Assembly: GCF_016714285.1 (NCBI RefSeq)
Contig: NZ_JADJNN010000001.1
Location: 62,001 to 126,000, forward strand
Reading direction: 5' to 3'
Source of the DNA: Nannocystis sp.
GTDB taxonomy: Bacteria > Myxococcota_A > Polyangia > Nannocystales > Nannocystaceae
DNA length: 64,000 bases
How positions within the stretch are numbered: position 1 is the stretch's first letter; the number at the start of each line of letters is the position of its first letter. Under the pieces are notes generated by a model. The model saw only the letters and a list, made by a program, of their open reading frames with translations, had not been told where the DNA came from and did no database searches. Shown here piece by piece: positions 1-10,238 of this stretch. The translations under genes were made by a program, and so were the position numbers.

Positions 1-79
1 CTCGCAGGCGGCCGGCCTCGAGCGCGGCCGCGAGGTCGTCCAGCGTGGTCGGGCCGAGGCTGGGGAGCATCACTGGCAT
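1..79 (-). CDS. drmC: DISARM protein DrmC (PLD-family), N-terminal fragment
   Basis: Only the first 26 codons are in the window, starting at the ATG at 79-77 on the minus strand and running off the left edge. The visible peptide includes LDDLAAALEAGRLR. The gene begins 34 bp after the drmB stop, in the same direction. In class 1 DISARM operons drmB is followed by drmC, a phospholipase-D-fold protein that is dispensable in some tested systems. The identification therefore rests on position plus a short N-terminus, not on catalytic HKD motifs, which lie outside the window. It could be another small gene replacing drmC. Confidence 0.6.
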   Translation of the reverse strand, partial: MPVMLPSLGPTTLDDLAAALEAGRLR

Positions 80-113
80 TTGTCGCCCGGGGATCGTGGC
101 GCTGGCAAGCGGC

Positions 114-1978
114 TCACGGGTCGACGAAGAACTCGGCGCCGAGCTCGTCGACGGTGGCGACCACGAGCGCGCGATCGAGCAGCTCATTGCGGCGCTCGCA
201 GGAGGGCTCGGCGATGAGCAGGCAGCCGTGGCAGGCGGCGCCGTGGAGGAAGCGCTCCTCGTGGCGATCGTCGGGGCGATGCTGGGCGCAGATCGGGTCG
301 TTGGAGCAGAGGCGGCCGAGCTCGAGGGCGGTGGCGAGGTAATGCTCGATGCGCTTGCCGACTGCGACGAGGCCGCCGAGGGTGCCCTCGGAGCCGGGGG
401 TGCCGGTGTAGAGCAGGATGCCGTGGCCCGCCGCGCCGGCGTAGACGCGCTCGGAGATGGCGGTCGCGGCATATCCACACTCGAGCGCGACGGCCTGGAT
501 CAGCAGGTGGGCGAGCGAGTGGAGCATGAGGTAGGGGAGGCCAGGGAACTTGGCGTTGTCGAGGCGACGGGCGCCGGCCCAGGCGTCGAAGCCCTTGAGG
601 AGCTGGTCGCCGCGCGCCTGGACGCGATCGCGGCGGAGCCAGGCGGCGATGGCGTCGTTGCTGAAGCCGAGGAACACGCCCTCGCCGCGGTTCTCGACGG
701 CGGGGACCCACGTGGGCTCGCGCGAGAGGGCGGCCGGGCGCACGTCGAGGGTGAGCTCGCCGTCGATGTCGGGCATGACGGCCTCGAAGCGGGTGAAGCC
801 GATCTGGGCGACGACCTCGCGCAGCTTGTGGACGAGCACGACGCGATCGAGGCGGCCTCGCAGGCCGGCGCGAGCTGGCCGAGCGGGCGGGCGCGGGCGT
901 AGAAGTCGCTGGCCGGCTCCTCTTCGTGGGCGGCCTCGGGTTCGCAGGCGAGCAGGGTCTCGAGCTCGGCGACCTTGATCTTCTTGTCGGGCTCGAAGCC
1001 GCGGCGGCGGCGCTCGACCTCGGCCCAGATGTCGGCGTCTTTCAATGCGCCGAGCTTGCTCGAGACCTTCGGCTTGTTCTTGCGGCGGAGCTTGATCAGC
1101 TCGTCGATATCGTCGACGTAGGCGAGCTCGTCGTCCCACAATGCGTCGACGGCCTTGCGCACGGCCTCGTCGGCCTCGGGCAGGGAGATGACGCGCATGA
1201 CCTGGGCGAAGTAGGCGTTGCTGGCCGAGCGGACCAGCAGGCGGCTCCACTCGGGTTCGTCGCTGTCCTTGGCCTTGCAGGGCTCCTGGGCGTTGCGGCC
1301 GAGCCAGGGGCGGTCGCCGTGGCAGCGGCCGAGGACGCGGCTCTCGGGCAGCTTGGCGTCGGCGAGCGGACGGCGCGCGCCGGTGGCCTCGCAGCGAATG
1401 TAGATATCGCCGAGGTCGCCGCCGGTGCCGCCCTCGTCGATCCAGAGGCGGGCGCGGGCCTGGGGGGCGTCGCCGGCGTGGACGAAGCGATACCAGTCGA
1501 TGTCGCTGATGTGGCCATTGCGGCAGGCCTGGACGAATCTCACCGGGACGACGGGGATCTTCTTGCCGTTATGTAAGTAGTGGCTGCCGCCGTCGAGGGC
1601 GCGCCAGTGGACCAGGGGGCGCGTGCGGTACTGTTTGCCGGTGTGATCGCGGTGGGTGACGCCGTCGACCTGGCCGACGAACCACGCGGGGAACACGAAG
1701 CAGGTCATGCCGGCGCGCGGGGAGGCGGGGTCGCCGTCGTCGACGGGCGGGGTGTACATCGGCACGCGCTCGCCCTCGGGGAGGCCGAGCTGTTTGGCGA
1801 TGCTGGCCTCGAGGCGCTTCTCGTGCACGGGCTGGCGGCCCTGCTCGGTCCAGTGCTCGAGGCCGCCGACTAAGACGGAGTGGAGCGGGAGGTCGACCAT
1901 GGCGCCGGGGCCGAAGGTGCTGACGACCTGGCTGCGGCGGATCTGGCCGGAGACGGGGGCCTTGCGGGGCTTGCTCAT
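114..1978 (-). CDS. drmB: DISARM protein DrmB (DUF1998), frameshifted
   Basis: About 621 residues if one frameshift near 870 is repaired. The ATG at 1978-1976 overlaps the drmA stop (ATGA). The N-terminus (GQIRRSQVVSTFGPGAMVDL) is the typical DrmB opening. The C-terminal third has the DUF1998 features LMLHSLAHLL and AGAAGHGILLYT, followed by Cys residues (CSNDPICAQH, CHGCLL) that look metal-binding. DrmB forms a complex with the helicase DrmA that loads on phage DNA with a 5' overhang. The frame leaves the DUF1998 frame after APA and resumes at GLRGRLDRVVLV, so a single-base indel is needed. It may be a sequencing error, since both sides are well conserved in character. Length and order match class 1 DISARM. 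Confidence 0.88.
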
Positions 1979-4900
1979 GGCTGGGTGTCCTCGAGGTCGC
2001 CCTCGACCAGGAAGCCGTCGGGGTTGCGGATCCACAGGTCGACGGCGGGCTCGACGTCTCCGCAGGCTCCGGGCCGCCGTGAACTTGCTGAATTCGGCGG
2101 GGAGTTTTTCGAGTTTGGGGTCGCCGGGCTGGTGCAGGAGCGGGAGGTCGTTGCCGGCCTCCTGTTGATATTGCAGGCCCTCGCCGACCTGCTTTTGGGC
2201 GTGGGCGAGGCTCGACCAGTCGTCGAGCAATGCGTGCACTCTGGCGCGGACGTGTTGGCGCAGGTGGGCCTGCGCGGCGGTGTCGAGGTCGGGGTCGTGG
2301 GCCTCGGCGCGGGCGGCGATGGTGTCGGCGATGTATCCGAGGTTTGCGCGCTCGCTGGCGATGTCGACGGCGCGGCGGGCTTCGGTGAGCTTCTTGTCGC
2401 CGTGGCGGGCGAGGGCGACGGTGATGGCCGCGAGGCCGCGGCCGATCGCGCGGGGCGAGAAGGGGGTCACGCTGGTGGCCTCGACGGCGCGGTAGAAGCT
2501 GGCGTGCCAGGCGGCGAAGCGCTCGAAGTGGGAGCGGTCGCGCGGGCGGTGGACGTTGAGGAGGGCGACGACCAGGCCGGGGCGCTCGTCGTCGCGGCCG
2601 ACGCGGCTGGTGGCCTGGATGTACTCGGCGGCCGTCTTGGGCTGGCCGAGGACGACCATCAGGCCCAGGCGGGTGATGTCGAGGCCGACCGAGATCATGT
2701 TGGTGGCGAGGGCGACGTCGACGCGCTCCTTCTCGGCGAAGTGGAGGGCGAGGCGGCGCTTGGTCTCCGAGACGTCGCTGGTGTTGACGCGCGAGGTGAG
2801 CTCCTGCGGGAGGTGGTCGATGTTGCGGCTGGCGAAGCTGCCCTCGGCCTCCCCCTCGCGCTTGCGGGTGCCGTAGTAGGTGAGGCGGGCGTTGACCTCG
2901 TCCTCGACGATCCGCCGGCTGCCGCCGAGCTCGCGCAGCGAGTTGAAGTAGCCGAGCAAGGTCATGTAGGGGTCGGCGGGGTTGTCGACATTCTTCGCGC
3001 CGCCGGACTGCTGCCATTGTTTCTGGGCGGCGGCCATGAGGGCGAGGTAGGTGCGCAGGAGGACGACCTTCAATGAGCGGCCCTGGCTGGCGACGCCGAG
3101 GTAGAGGCGGGCGTTCTTCTCGGATGGCGGGACGGTGCGGGCGAAGAAGCTGTCGCGCGGGTCGGGGCCGGGCGGGGGGAATACGTCGACGGTGTTCCTG
3201 CCGAACAGTGCACGGATCTGCTTCTCGGCGCGGCGGACCGTGGCGGTGGAGGCGACGATCTTGGGGCGGACGGAATGCTCGCCGTGTTTGCGGGTGGCGA
3301 GGGCGTCGAGGGCGGTCTCGTAGAGGCCGACCATGGTCCCGAGCGGGCCGGAGATGAGGTGCAGCTCGTCCTGGATGATGAGGTCGGGCGGGAGCAGTGG
3401 TTGGGGCAGGGCGCGGCCCTTGCCGGGCTCGGCGGGGCCGTAGAAGCCGCTGGCGTCGGCGCGGTCGGCGTTGCCGAGCAGCGCCCCGGCCTCGCCGACC
3501 CACGGGAGACCGGCGAACTTGTCGACGGTGGCGATGACGAAGCAGGGGAGGCGGCGATAGAGCGGCTCGTCGACGGCGACGAGCGGGAGCGACTGGTTGC
3601 GCGTGAACACGCAATCGCGGTTCTTGCAGCGGATGACCAGCTCGCGCGGGTGGTCGGTGTTGGGGAGGAGGGCGAAGGATTCGGGGAGGAAGGGGGTGCC
3701 GCACCAGGGGCAGACCTCGAGCGGGATCGGCGAGGGGTTGCGCTTGTGATTGCTCTGGTAGGCGAGCACGCGGGCGCGGGCGGTGGTCGGGCGGCTGTCG
3801 CCCTTCTCGCCGAGGGCGTTGGGGGTCGCGGCCTGGCCGACCCAGAGGCCGATCTCGAAGGGCCAGGGGCCGAGGCGGGCGGGGTCCTTTTGGCGTTCGA
3901 GCTCGAGTGCGCAGATAAGGGTGGCGGCGCGGCCGAGCTGATCGAGGGTCAGGAGGCGCAGGGTGTAGCGCATCAGGACGCTGACGCCGGCGCTTTGGAG
4001 GCCCGGGTTGCGGAGGCGGCGGAGGACCAGGGTGAAGGCCGAGAGGCCGAGGTAGGCCTCCGTCTTGCCGCCGCCGGTGGGGAAGAACAGGAGGTCGACG
4101 ACGCCGCGATCGCGGTGCAGCGGGTCGATGATGCCGGCGAGGTTGAGGAGGATGAAGGCGAGCTGGAACGGGCGCCACTGCGGCGGGTCGATCTGCTCGG
4201 GGCGCTTGCCGTTGCCGTGGCTGGCCCGCTGACGCATGGCGGTGGCGACGACGCGGTTGGCGACGGTGAAGGCGTGGAAAGCATCGGGGTCGCGGGCCAG
4301 GGCGGCGAGGCCGGCGGTGATGCGGTCGCGGGCCAGCTCGGCGCGCTCGATGAGCTGCTGGCAGGTCTCGTTGCGGAGGGGCTCGGGGCAGGTGGTGCCG
4401 GCCTGGCCCTTGAGCCAGGTGGTGTATGCGGTGGCGATGCCGGCGAGGGAATGGGACAGGGCGGCGCCGTCGGGGGCGGCGGCGATGGTCTCCATGCGGA
4501 GGTTGACGCCGTCGATCGCGGCGGCGATGACCTTCTCGACCTGGGCCGTGGGCATCCAGGTGGTCTCGACGTCGTGGCAATCTTTGGTGTCGGTGCAATG
4601 CACGAGCACCGATATGTTGTGACCGACGGCGTGCTCGACGATGTCGCGGTATTGCAGGTCGGCGACGCGGTCGTCCCAGTCGGTCGAGCTGCGCACGTCG
4701 GGGCGCGGCACCAGCGGGGCATCGCTGTGCACGTGGAGGCCGGCCTGGAACACCCACGCCTGCTCGCGGGCGGCCTCGGCGGGCGGGCGACGATTGACGA
4801 GGAAGAGGGAGACCGCGCGGGTGCCCGGGGGCAGGCCCGTGGCGGTCGGGGCGGGGCGGACGGACAGGACCAGCTCGAGGCCGCCGCTGTTTGGCACGGG

Positions 4901-5365
4901 ATGCGGGTGAGTGCCGAGTTTCAGCGGGACTGTGAGGGGCTCGGCGCGCGGGCGTCGTTGCCAGCGGGTCGGGCGGCGGCGCGTGTCCTCGGCGTCGGGG
5001 TCGGGCAGCGGGCTGTAGTCGCCCCAGCGGGCGACCACGGCGAGCTCGCGGGCCGCGGCCGGGACCAGCAGGCTGAGGCCGATGGAGGACGGGAACAGGC
5101 CCTTGCGGGCGGCCGTGGCCTCAGGCGAGGCCTCGTCGTCGCCGGCGCGGGCCTTGTCGATGCCGTCGAGCTCGCCGTCGGCGTCGTCGCCCTCGCGCTC
5201 GCCAGGCGGGGCCTCGAAGGGGACCAGGAATCCGGTCAGGTACCAGACCGAGGGGGCGGTGTTCAGGATCTCGTCGGCGTGGGCGGCGTCGGCCGGGCCG
5301 GGGCCGATAAGGTCGAGCGCGAGCGCCGAGGCGAGCGAATCACGGACGAGGGCAGGGGCCTGCAC
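1975..5365 (-). CDS. drmA: DISARM helicase DrmA, with a frameshift near the 3' end
   Basis: About 1,130 residues from a GTG at 5365-5363. The opening (LVRDSLASALALDLIGP) is the DrmA type. Helicase motifs in order: Walker A FPTGGGKTEAYLG near residue 430, the DExH-like QDELH near 664, and motif VI QATSRVGRD near 920. A four-Cys segment (CPWCGTPF, then CKNRDC) sits between motifs I and II. With DrmB it makes the core DISARM complex. Near 2062 one extra base moves the frame into drmB. In the repaired frame the protein ends with a conserved-looking tail (VDLWIRNPDGFLVEGD) and a TGA overlapping the drmB ATG. As written, the sequence would instead give a drmA-drmB fusion of 1,621 residues, which I regard as an artefact. 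Confidence 0.9.
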
Positions 5366-5513
5366 GTGGCGACGGTACAGGAATCAACGCAGCGATACCA
5401 GCGAAAGCGTGGATGCGTCGGGGCAGTCACGGCCGAGCTCCTTGCACAATACCCGGGGCCTTCGATATTGCGGAGCACGCGGGGGACCGGAGTACTCGGT
5501 TCATGACGTCATT
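5366..5513. promoter_or_regulatory. 148 bp leader upstream of drmA
   Basis: This gap separates the GTG of drmA from the gene remnant at 5514. It is less GC-rich than its surroundings and carries a perfect 10-bp palindrome ATGACGTCAT at 5503-5512. The split of the operon by the plus-strand genes at 5670-7664 means drmA, drmB and drmC probably need their own promoter here. No convincing -35/-10 pair can be assigned by eye. Confidence 0.3.
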
Positions 5514-5650
5514 TCACGAAGCCGGCAGTTTGCGGCGGATGGCGTCGAAATCGATGTTCGGGCGGTCGGTGTGGCGGCTAGCGAGGTAGTCGTTGAGCTC
5601 CTGGGGGCGATGGGCCACGGCCGAATGCTGGGCCTTGACCGGCCAGGACT
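5514..5650 (-). pseudogene. 3' remnant of an unidentified gene (about 45 codons)
   Basis: The minus strand reads about 45 codons ending in NIDFDAIRRKLPAS and a TGA at 5516-5514. Third codon positions are almost all G or C, as in the real genes here, which argues for coding. Upstream the frame runs into the start of the divergent lipoprotein gene at 5670, so the 5' part seems to be missing. A GTG near 5620 could give a free-standing 34-residue protein instead. I do not recognise the family. Its place between the ATPase/nuclease cassette and drmA suggests it was once a member of the island. Confidence 0.4.
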
Positions 5651-5669
5651 CCGCTGATAGCGTTCCAGC

Positions 5670-6801
5670 GTGCGCGATTTCGGGCGGTGCTTTCTCGCTG
5701 GCCTCCTGGCCACCGTGGGGGCGTGCCAGGAGGATGCCGAGCTTCCCGCGCAGCCGACAAGCAAGGGGGGCCCCAACGACCCAGGGGAGGAGCCGCAACC
5801 GTCGCCGACGAGCACGCAGCCGACGACGGGTGCTGGGGCGAGCAGCGGTGAGCTGGGTTCGACGGGCGGCGCCTCTGAGACCACGGGCGGCGCCTCCGAG
5901 AGCGTGGGTGGAAGCTCGGGCAGCACGTCGTCCGGCACCACCGAGTCGCCGGTCCCGGAGGGCTGTGGGGACGGCATTGTTGGCCCCGGGGAGGCGTGCG
6001 ACGACGGGTTTCAGGGCAACAGTGATAACGCCGCGTGCACCTCGACCTGCGCCGCGGCCGTATGTGGTGATGGGCTGCTGTGGGCGGGCGAGGAGGAGTG
6101 TGACCACGGCGCCAACAACAATGACAACAGCTATGGCGGGTGCACCGAGAGCTGTACATATGGGGCGCGCTGCGGGGACGGGCTCTTGCAGCCAAACGAC
6201 GAGGAGTGTGACGCCAGCGCGCCGCCGGTCGAGGGCGAGGCCCCCTGCGACCCGCTGGCGTGTCGTTACCTCGCGCGCGTCGCGTTCGTGACGGCGGCGA
6301 AGTTCTCGGGGGCGCTCGGCGGGCTCGCGCTGGCCGACGCGGTCTGCGTGGCTGCTGCTGCCGGGCAGGGCTTCGACCAGTCGGGGAGCTTCCGGGCGTG
6401 GCTCAGCGACGGGGTGGCGACGCCGAAGACGCGGCTGAAGAAGGCTGCGGCGGACGCGGGCTACCCGTATGTGCGCCTCGACGGGCAGCTGCTCGCGGAC
6501 GACCTGGATGACCTGATCGCCGAAGGCCCGAAGGTCCCGCTCGACGTGACCGAGACCGGCGTTGCCCTGAAGCCGCTGGAGTTCGTCTGGACGAACATCG
6601 GCGCGGATGGCGAAGCCATTCAGCGCGGTCAAGCACTGCGACGAGTGGACCAGCGACGCCTTCCTGGCCACCGCCCGCGCCGGTAAGGCCTCACCCGCGA
6701 GCATCGCCGAGTTGCCGGTCTGGAAAGCTGCTCGAAGGTGGACCAGCGATGGCGGACAGCCATGCCAATCCACGGCACACCTCTACTGCCTGGAAGATTG
6801 A
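5670..6801 (+). CDS. Cys-rich lipoprotein with C-terminal lectin-like domain, frameshifted
   Basis: GTG start at 5670. A short signal peptide ends in a lipobox (LLATVGAC), followed by a Ser/Thr/Gly-rich linker (about residues 30-95) and three myxobacterial Cys-rich repeats of the type CGDGIVGPGEACDDG. A C-terminal domain of the endostatin-like C-type-lectin class follows (FVTAAKFSGALGGLALADAV, then FRAWLSDGVATPKTRLKKA). The last 60 residues, with the expected CDEWTS and a final LYCLED, are in another frame; one indel near 6620 restores them. Predicted to be anchored on the cell surface. It is transcribed against the surrounding defence operon and is followed 2 bp later by a related gene. No defence role is evident. 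Confidence 0.75.
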
Positions 6802-6803
6802 CC

Positions 6804-7664
6804 ATGCACCTGCGATATTTTACGGTCGTCACGCTTGCTGCGTTCAGCGGAAGCTGCGCCGTGGAGTCGATCGATGCGATCATCGCCGAGCATGGCGTCA
6901 CCTACTGCCCGACGACGGGATCAGGGGGCGTGGGCGACACCTCGACGAGCACCGGAGCGAGCACGGGGACGAGTGGCGACGTGGCCGGGGATACCTCGAG
7001 CAGCGGCGACGGGAGTGTCTCGATGGGCGAGGGAGAGACCCTTGGCAGCACCGATGTGACCGCCGCGAGCGGTGATCTCCCCACGTATTTCTGTGGCGAC
7101 AGCGTGGTCAACGAGGACGAGGAGTGTGATGACGGCAACGCCCAGGACGGCGACGCGTGTCGCAATGACTGCACGCGGCGATGGATCGTGTTCATCACCA
7201 GCGAGCCGTCCAAGCAGGGTAAGTTCAACGGGATCATCGGCGCCGACTACGAGTGCCGCCACCGCGCCACCAACATGTTCCTCCCCAACGGCGAGCGCTA
7301 CATGGCCTGGGTGAGCACCTCCGTGGTCCAGCCGGCGGATCGCATGTACCACGCGCGCGGCCCCTACGTGCTCGTCAACGGCCAGCAGGTGGCGGCGAAC
7401 TGGGACGCGTTGACCTCGGGTACGCTCGAGCACCCGATCAACGTCACGGAGAAGAGCGAGACGGTGAATTCCACCGTATGGACGGGCACCGATATCACGG
7501 GCATGCGCATCCCCAACACGCAGCATTGCTCCGACTGGACCTACAACGACAGCGACCAGACCGGTTGGGCCGCCGACGGCACCGCCACCGACGCGTTCTG
7601 GACCCGCGGGGCGGAGGTCATGTGCGGCGCGTCTGCGGCGATCTATTGCTTCGAGCAGCCGTGA
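6804..7664 (+). CDS. Cys-rich lipoprotein, paralogue of the preceding gene
   Basis: ATG at 6804, two bases after the previous stop, so the pair is probably one transcript. About 286 residues: signal peptide with lipobox AFSGSC, Thr/Ser-rich linker, one Cys-rich repeat (CGDSVVNEDEECDDGNAQDG), then the same lectin-like domain as its neighbour (VFITSEPSKQGKFNGIIGAD, YMAWVSTS, HCSDWTYN, AIYCFEQP). Intact. It ends 4 bp from the stop of the convergent PIN-like gene, leaving no room for an intergenic terminator. Likely displayed on the outer surface; the ligand is unknown. Its presence inside a defence island is the odd point. Confidence 0.8.
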   Translation: MHLRYFTVVTLAAFSGSCAVESIDAIIAEHGVTYCPTTGSGGVGDTSTSTGASTGTSGDVAGDTSSSGDGSVSMGEGETLGSTDVTAASGDLPTYFCGDSVVNEDEECDDGNAQDGDACRNDCTRRWIVFITSEPSKQGKFNGIIGADYECRHRATNMFLPNGERYMAWVSTSVVQPADRMYHARGPYVLVNGQQVAANWDALTSGTLEHPINVTEKSETVNSTVWTGTDITGMRIPNTQHCSDWTYNDSDQTGWAADGTATDAFWTRGAEVMCGASAAIYCFEQP

Positions 7665-7668
7665 GGGG

Positions 7669-8199
7669 TCACGAGGCGTCGTCCGGCGACAATGCGAGCA
7701 GTCTGGCGTGGGCTTCGGCGGGGAAGAGCGCCGTCAGGCCGAGTTCGGTCTGGAGCAGGCGGCTGACTGCGGTGCCGCGGGACTTCTTGGCGCGTTGGGC
7801 CTTGTCCTTGGGATCGAAGAAATCGCGGTCGCGGGTCACGAACAGTGCGGCCTGGCCGGCCACGGCGGCGAAGACCTGCTTGATGTCGTGGGATTGCATG
7901 CCGGCCTGGTCGAGTTTGGCTTTCAGCTGACGCTGCTGTTTCATCGTCGCGGCGATCGCCGTCTGCGGGACCTCGATCCACTCGAGGCCTTGCAGCGCGC
8001 AGCGCTGCTCCAGCTGATCGAGGTATTCGTGGAGGGTCGCCTCGGCCCTCGTGATCGCGGAGATGATGATCGACCACGTGAGCGAAGGGCTGTCGACGTC
8101 GAGCAGGGCGCGGCAGGGCTCGCTGTGGGAGTCGCCCTGGTTCAGGGACAGCACGAAGATCACTGTGTCGTAGAAGGCGCGCGCGCTGGATCGCGTCAC
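7669..8199 (-). CDS. PIN-like domain nuclease, last gene of the embedded cassette
   Basis: 176 residues from a GTG at 8199-8197 that overlaps the stop of the upstream ATPase gene (GTGA), so the two are probably translationally coupled. Acidic residues are spaced as in PIN nucleases: Asp in FYDTVIFV near the N-terminus, Glu in ITRAEATLHEYLD, Asp in SHDIKQVF, and FVTRDRDFF. That gives a candidate metal-binding site and an RNase or DNase role. No antitoxin-like small gene precedes it; its partner is the ATPase. The assignment is from motif spacing only. I expect it to act as the effector of a two-gene ATPase-nuclease unit. Confidence 0.68.
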   Translation of the reverse strand: MTRSSARAFYDTVIFVLSLNQGDSHSEPCRALLDVDSPSLTWSIIISAITRAEATLHEYLDQLEQRCALQGLEWIEVPQTAIAATMKQQRQLKAKLDQAGMQSHDIKQVFAAVAGQAALFVTRDRDFFDPKDKAQRAKKSRGTAVSRLLQTELGLTALFPAEAHARLLALSPDDAS

Positions 8200-9410
8200 G
8201 GGGTCCTCCTGCGCTGCTCGGCGAGGTCGCGGGCCAGGTCGAGGCCGGTGTCGAGGAAGCCCCTGGGCCAGCGTGCCTTCGGGACGCCGTGTTGATCGAA
8301 GGACATTGTGGTGATAACAGACTGCTTGCCGTCGTGCTCGACGCAGAAGACGCGGACCCTGGCGGGGTCGAGGCCGGCGGCGACCAGGGTCTGCAGGCGG
8401 AGGACCAGGTGTTCGCTGTGGGTCTCGACGTAGACCTTGTTGCCGCGGTCGGCCGAGGCGACGAAGACATCGGCGAGGCGGGACTGGGCGAGGGGATGGA
8501 GGTGCGCCTCGGGTTGATAGGCGATGAGGTTGCCGCGCTTGAGCTGGGCGTCGTGGGAGAGGAGGGGGAGGATCTGGCTGACGCCGTAGCCGACATCGGC
8601 GAGCGTGGCGGCCTCGGTCTTGCGCCGGGGGGAGACGCGGATCTCGGCCGTTCGTGGGCCTTTGCGCTGCCCCAGGGGGCGCGCGTCGATGTCGACGGCG
8701 AGCTTCATCGTGCGCAGATTCTCGACGATCGTCGCGCGCGCGACGCTGTTGGCGTCGTCGCTCCACAGGCGCAGGAGGTCGCTGATGAGCCGGGTGTCGT
8801 CGGCGTGCATCATCGGGTCGTCGAGGACGTACACCGAGCGGGGGACCGGGCGTTGGGGGCGCACGATCATGGTCTCCTGCGGCGGCTCGCCGGCGCGGAT
8901 CAACGAGCCGACCGCGCCGCTTCTCTGGAAGAAGACGGGAGCGCCGCCGAAGAATGTGACCTGTGCGGTCTTCTTTCCCCGGTCGGTCGAGCGATAGGCG
9001 CTGCCTTCGGCGTCGATCGCCTCGATCTTCTCTACCGTCCCCGGCGGGAGCCTGGCGGAGTAGTCGGCGTGATGAACGATCGTTGAGCCGGAGGAGGGGG
9101 AGCGTCGCAGGGCGAAGCGCGCCGTGAATTTATCCCATTCGTAGATCAGGGAGAATTCTGCGTCCGCGGACTTTCGGTTCTTGCCCGGGCGGCGGAGGAT
9201 CGAGTCGAACGAGCCGAATGATGGCACCTGGGAGATCGCCAGCGGGCCCGGTGCGGGAGACCCCGTGCTAAGCAACGCGAGTTCGATCGCCGTCATGATG
9301 TTCGACTTGCCGGCGCTGTTCGGGCCGATGAAGACATTGACATCCGCGAGCTCGATCCGGTTCGAGTCGGCGAAGGAGCGGAAGTCGTGGAGGCGAAGTG
9401 CGTGCAGCAT
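8196..9410 (-). CDS. ABC-type AAA ATPase, DUF3696-like
   Basis: 404 residues. Walker A GPNSAGKSN at about 29-37, an ABC-signature-like GYGVSQILPLL, a Walker B region LIAYQPEAHLHP (most relatives have a Gln-Pro-Glu followed by a His-rich stretch here) and an H-loop ETHSEHLVLRLQ. This order is that of SMC-like, OLD-type cytoplasmic ATPases, and the C-terminal part resembles DUF3696. There is no nuclease domain of its own; the overlapping PIN-like gene probably supplies it. It starts 5 bp after the TOPRIM-like gene. ATPases of this class act as sensors or motors in many defence systems, a role inferred here from context. The reading frame is intact. Confidence 0.82.
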   Translation of the reverse strand: MLHALRLHDFRSFADSNRIELADVNVFIGPNSAGKSNIMTAIELALLSTGSPAPGPLAISQVPSFGSFDSILRRPGKNRKSADAEFSLIYEWDKFTARFALRRSPSSGSTIVHHADYSARLPPGTVEKIEAIDAEGSAYRSTDRGKKTAQVTFFGGAPVFFQRSGAVGSLIRAGEPPQETMIVRPQRPVPRSVYVLDDPMMHADDTRLISDLLRLWSDDANSVARATIVENLRTMKLAVDIDARPLGQRKGPRTAEIRVSPRRKTEAATLADVGYGVSQILPLLSHDAQLKRGNLIAYQPEAHLHPLAQSRLADVFVASADRGNKVYVETHSEHLVLRLQTLVAAGLDPARVRVFCVEHDGKQSVITTMSFDQHGVPKARWPRGFLDTGLDLARDLAEQRRRTP

Positions 9411-9415
9411 GGAGG

Positions 9416-10231
9416 TCAGTCCTTCGAGCGCGGCAAGATATTCTTCAATCGCCGTGAGATGGCATGCTCGAGGATCAGTTTGCGTTGGGTTTCATCCGCG
9501 AGGAGCTTCCTGAGGATATACTCGCCCCATTCATCCTTGGCGTTGCGCCACGTCTCGCGGATGATTTTGCGCACCGGATGCGCGGGGCGCATTCGGTGGA
9601 TCGCCGCGATCGCGGGTCCCATCAGTTTCCTGCTCGGATCCCGTTCATTGGGGCCCCAACCTGTTGGCCAGCCAGGAGGATCGTCCTTGAGGTCGAGCGC
9701 TCGCCGTACTGCCCTGCCGTCATGGGTGAAGAGCGCCTCAAACATGGGCTCCATGCAGACGGCGAGGACGGCTCCGGCCTTGACGGTACGCTGGCTGCGT
9801 CCGGTGGGAGGTACGTCGCGCAGATTCTCGAGTTGAGTCGCGGCCTTGGCCGCGCAGGCTGCCCAGGCGGTGTCCCGGAGGAGCGCGAGCGGCGAACTAG
9901 CGATCCCCTGATAGACGCCGATCTTCTCGTCCCACGCGCACCGACGTTGGTCCTTATCGACTGGTGGTTCCAGATCCCAGGCGACGATGAGGGCGTCGCG
10001 GGCCGGATCGAGCTTGTGGGTCCGGCGGGCATCGCAGATCCGTGCATCGAGGCCAGGGGCCGAGGTGCTCCCTGGCAATCCGAGCATGTTGGTGATCGCA
10101 TCCTTCCCGATGGGAACGACGACATCGACCGACGTTCGGCCGAGGGCAGGGAGCAGGGTGTTCCATAGTCGGGCGCACTGATCTTTCGAGCCGACCGGCG
10201 TGCTCCCCTCGACGAACAGGGCGATCTTCAT
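9416..10231 (-). CDS. TOPRIM-like protein paired with an AAA ATPase
   Basis: 271 residues from the ATG at 10231-10229. I prefer this start to an ATG 30 bases upstream because GAGAAAG lies just before it and the upstream start would overlap the ATPase gene. The N-terminus MKIALFVEGST looks like the first beta strand and Glu of a TOPRIM fold, and LIVAWDLEPP offers an Asp-x-Glu at the expected place for the metal-binding pair. The rest is helical with no motif I recognise. It resembles DUF4276/OLD-type partners of ATPases in layout only. Spacing to the upstream ATPase is 7 bp and to the downstream one 5 bp. A nuclease role is inferred. Confidence 0.55.
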   Translation of the reverse strand: MKIALFVEGSTPVGSKDQCARLWNTLLPALGRTSVDVVVPIGKDAITNMLGLPGSTSAPGLDARICDARRTHKLDPARDALIVAWDLEPPVDKDQRRCAWDEKIGVYQGIASSPLALLRDTAWAACAAKAATQLENLRDVPPTGRSQRTVKAGAVLAVCMEPMFEALFTHDGRAVRRALDLKDDPPGWPTGWGPNERDPSRKLMGPAIAAIHRMRPAHPVRKIIRETWRNAKDEWGEYILRKLLADETQRKLILEHAISRRLKNILPRSKD

Positions 10232-10238
10232 GACTTTC

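Noticed and set aside
500..5365. A natural DrmA-DrmB fusion of 1,621 residues
   Set aside because: The join is made by one extra base near 2062; the repaired frame ends drmA at a TGA overlapping the drmB ATG, the usual arrangement.
5503..5512. The ATGACGTCAT palindrome as a specific regulator site
   Set aside because: A single 10-bp occurrence with no matching regulator; kept only as a note in the drmA leader.
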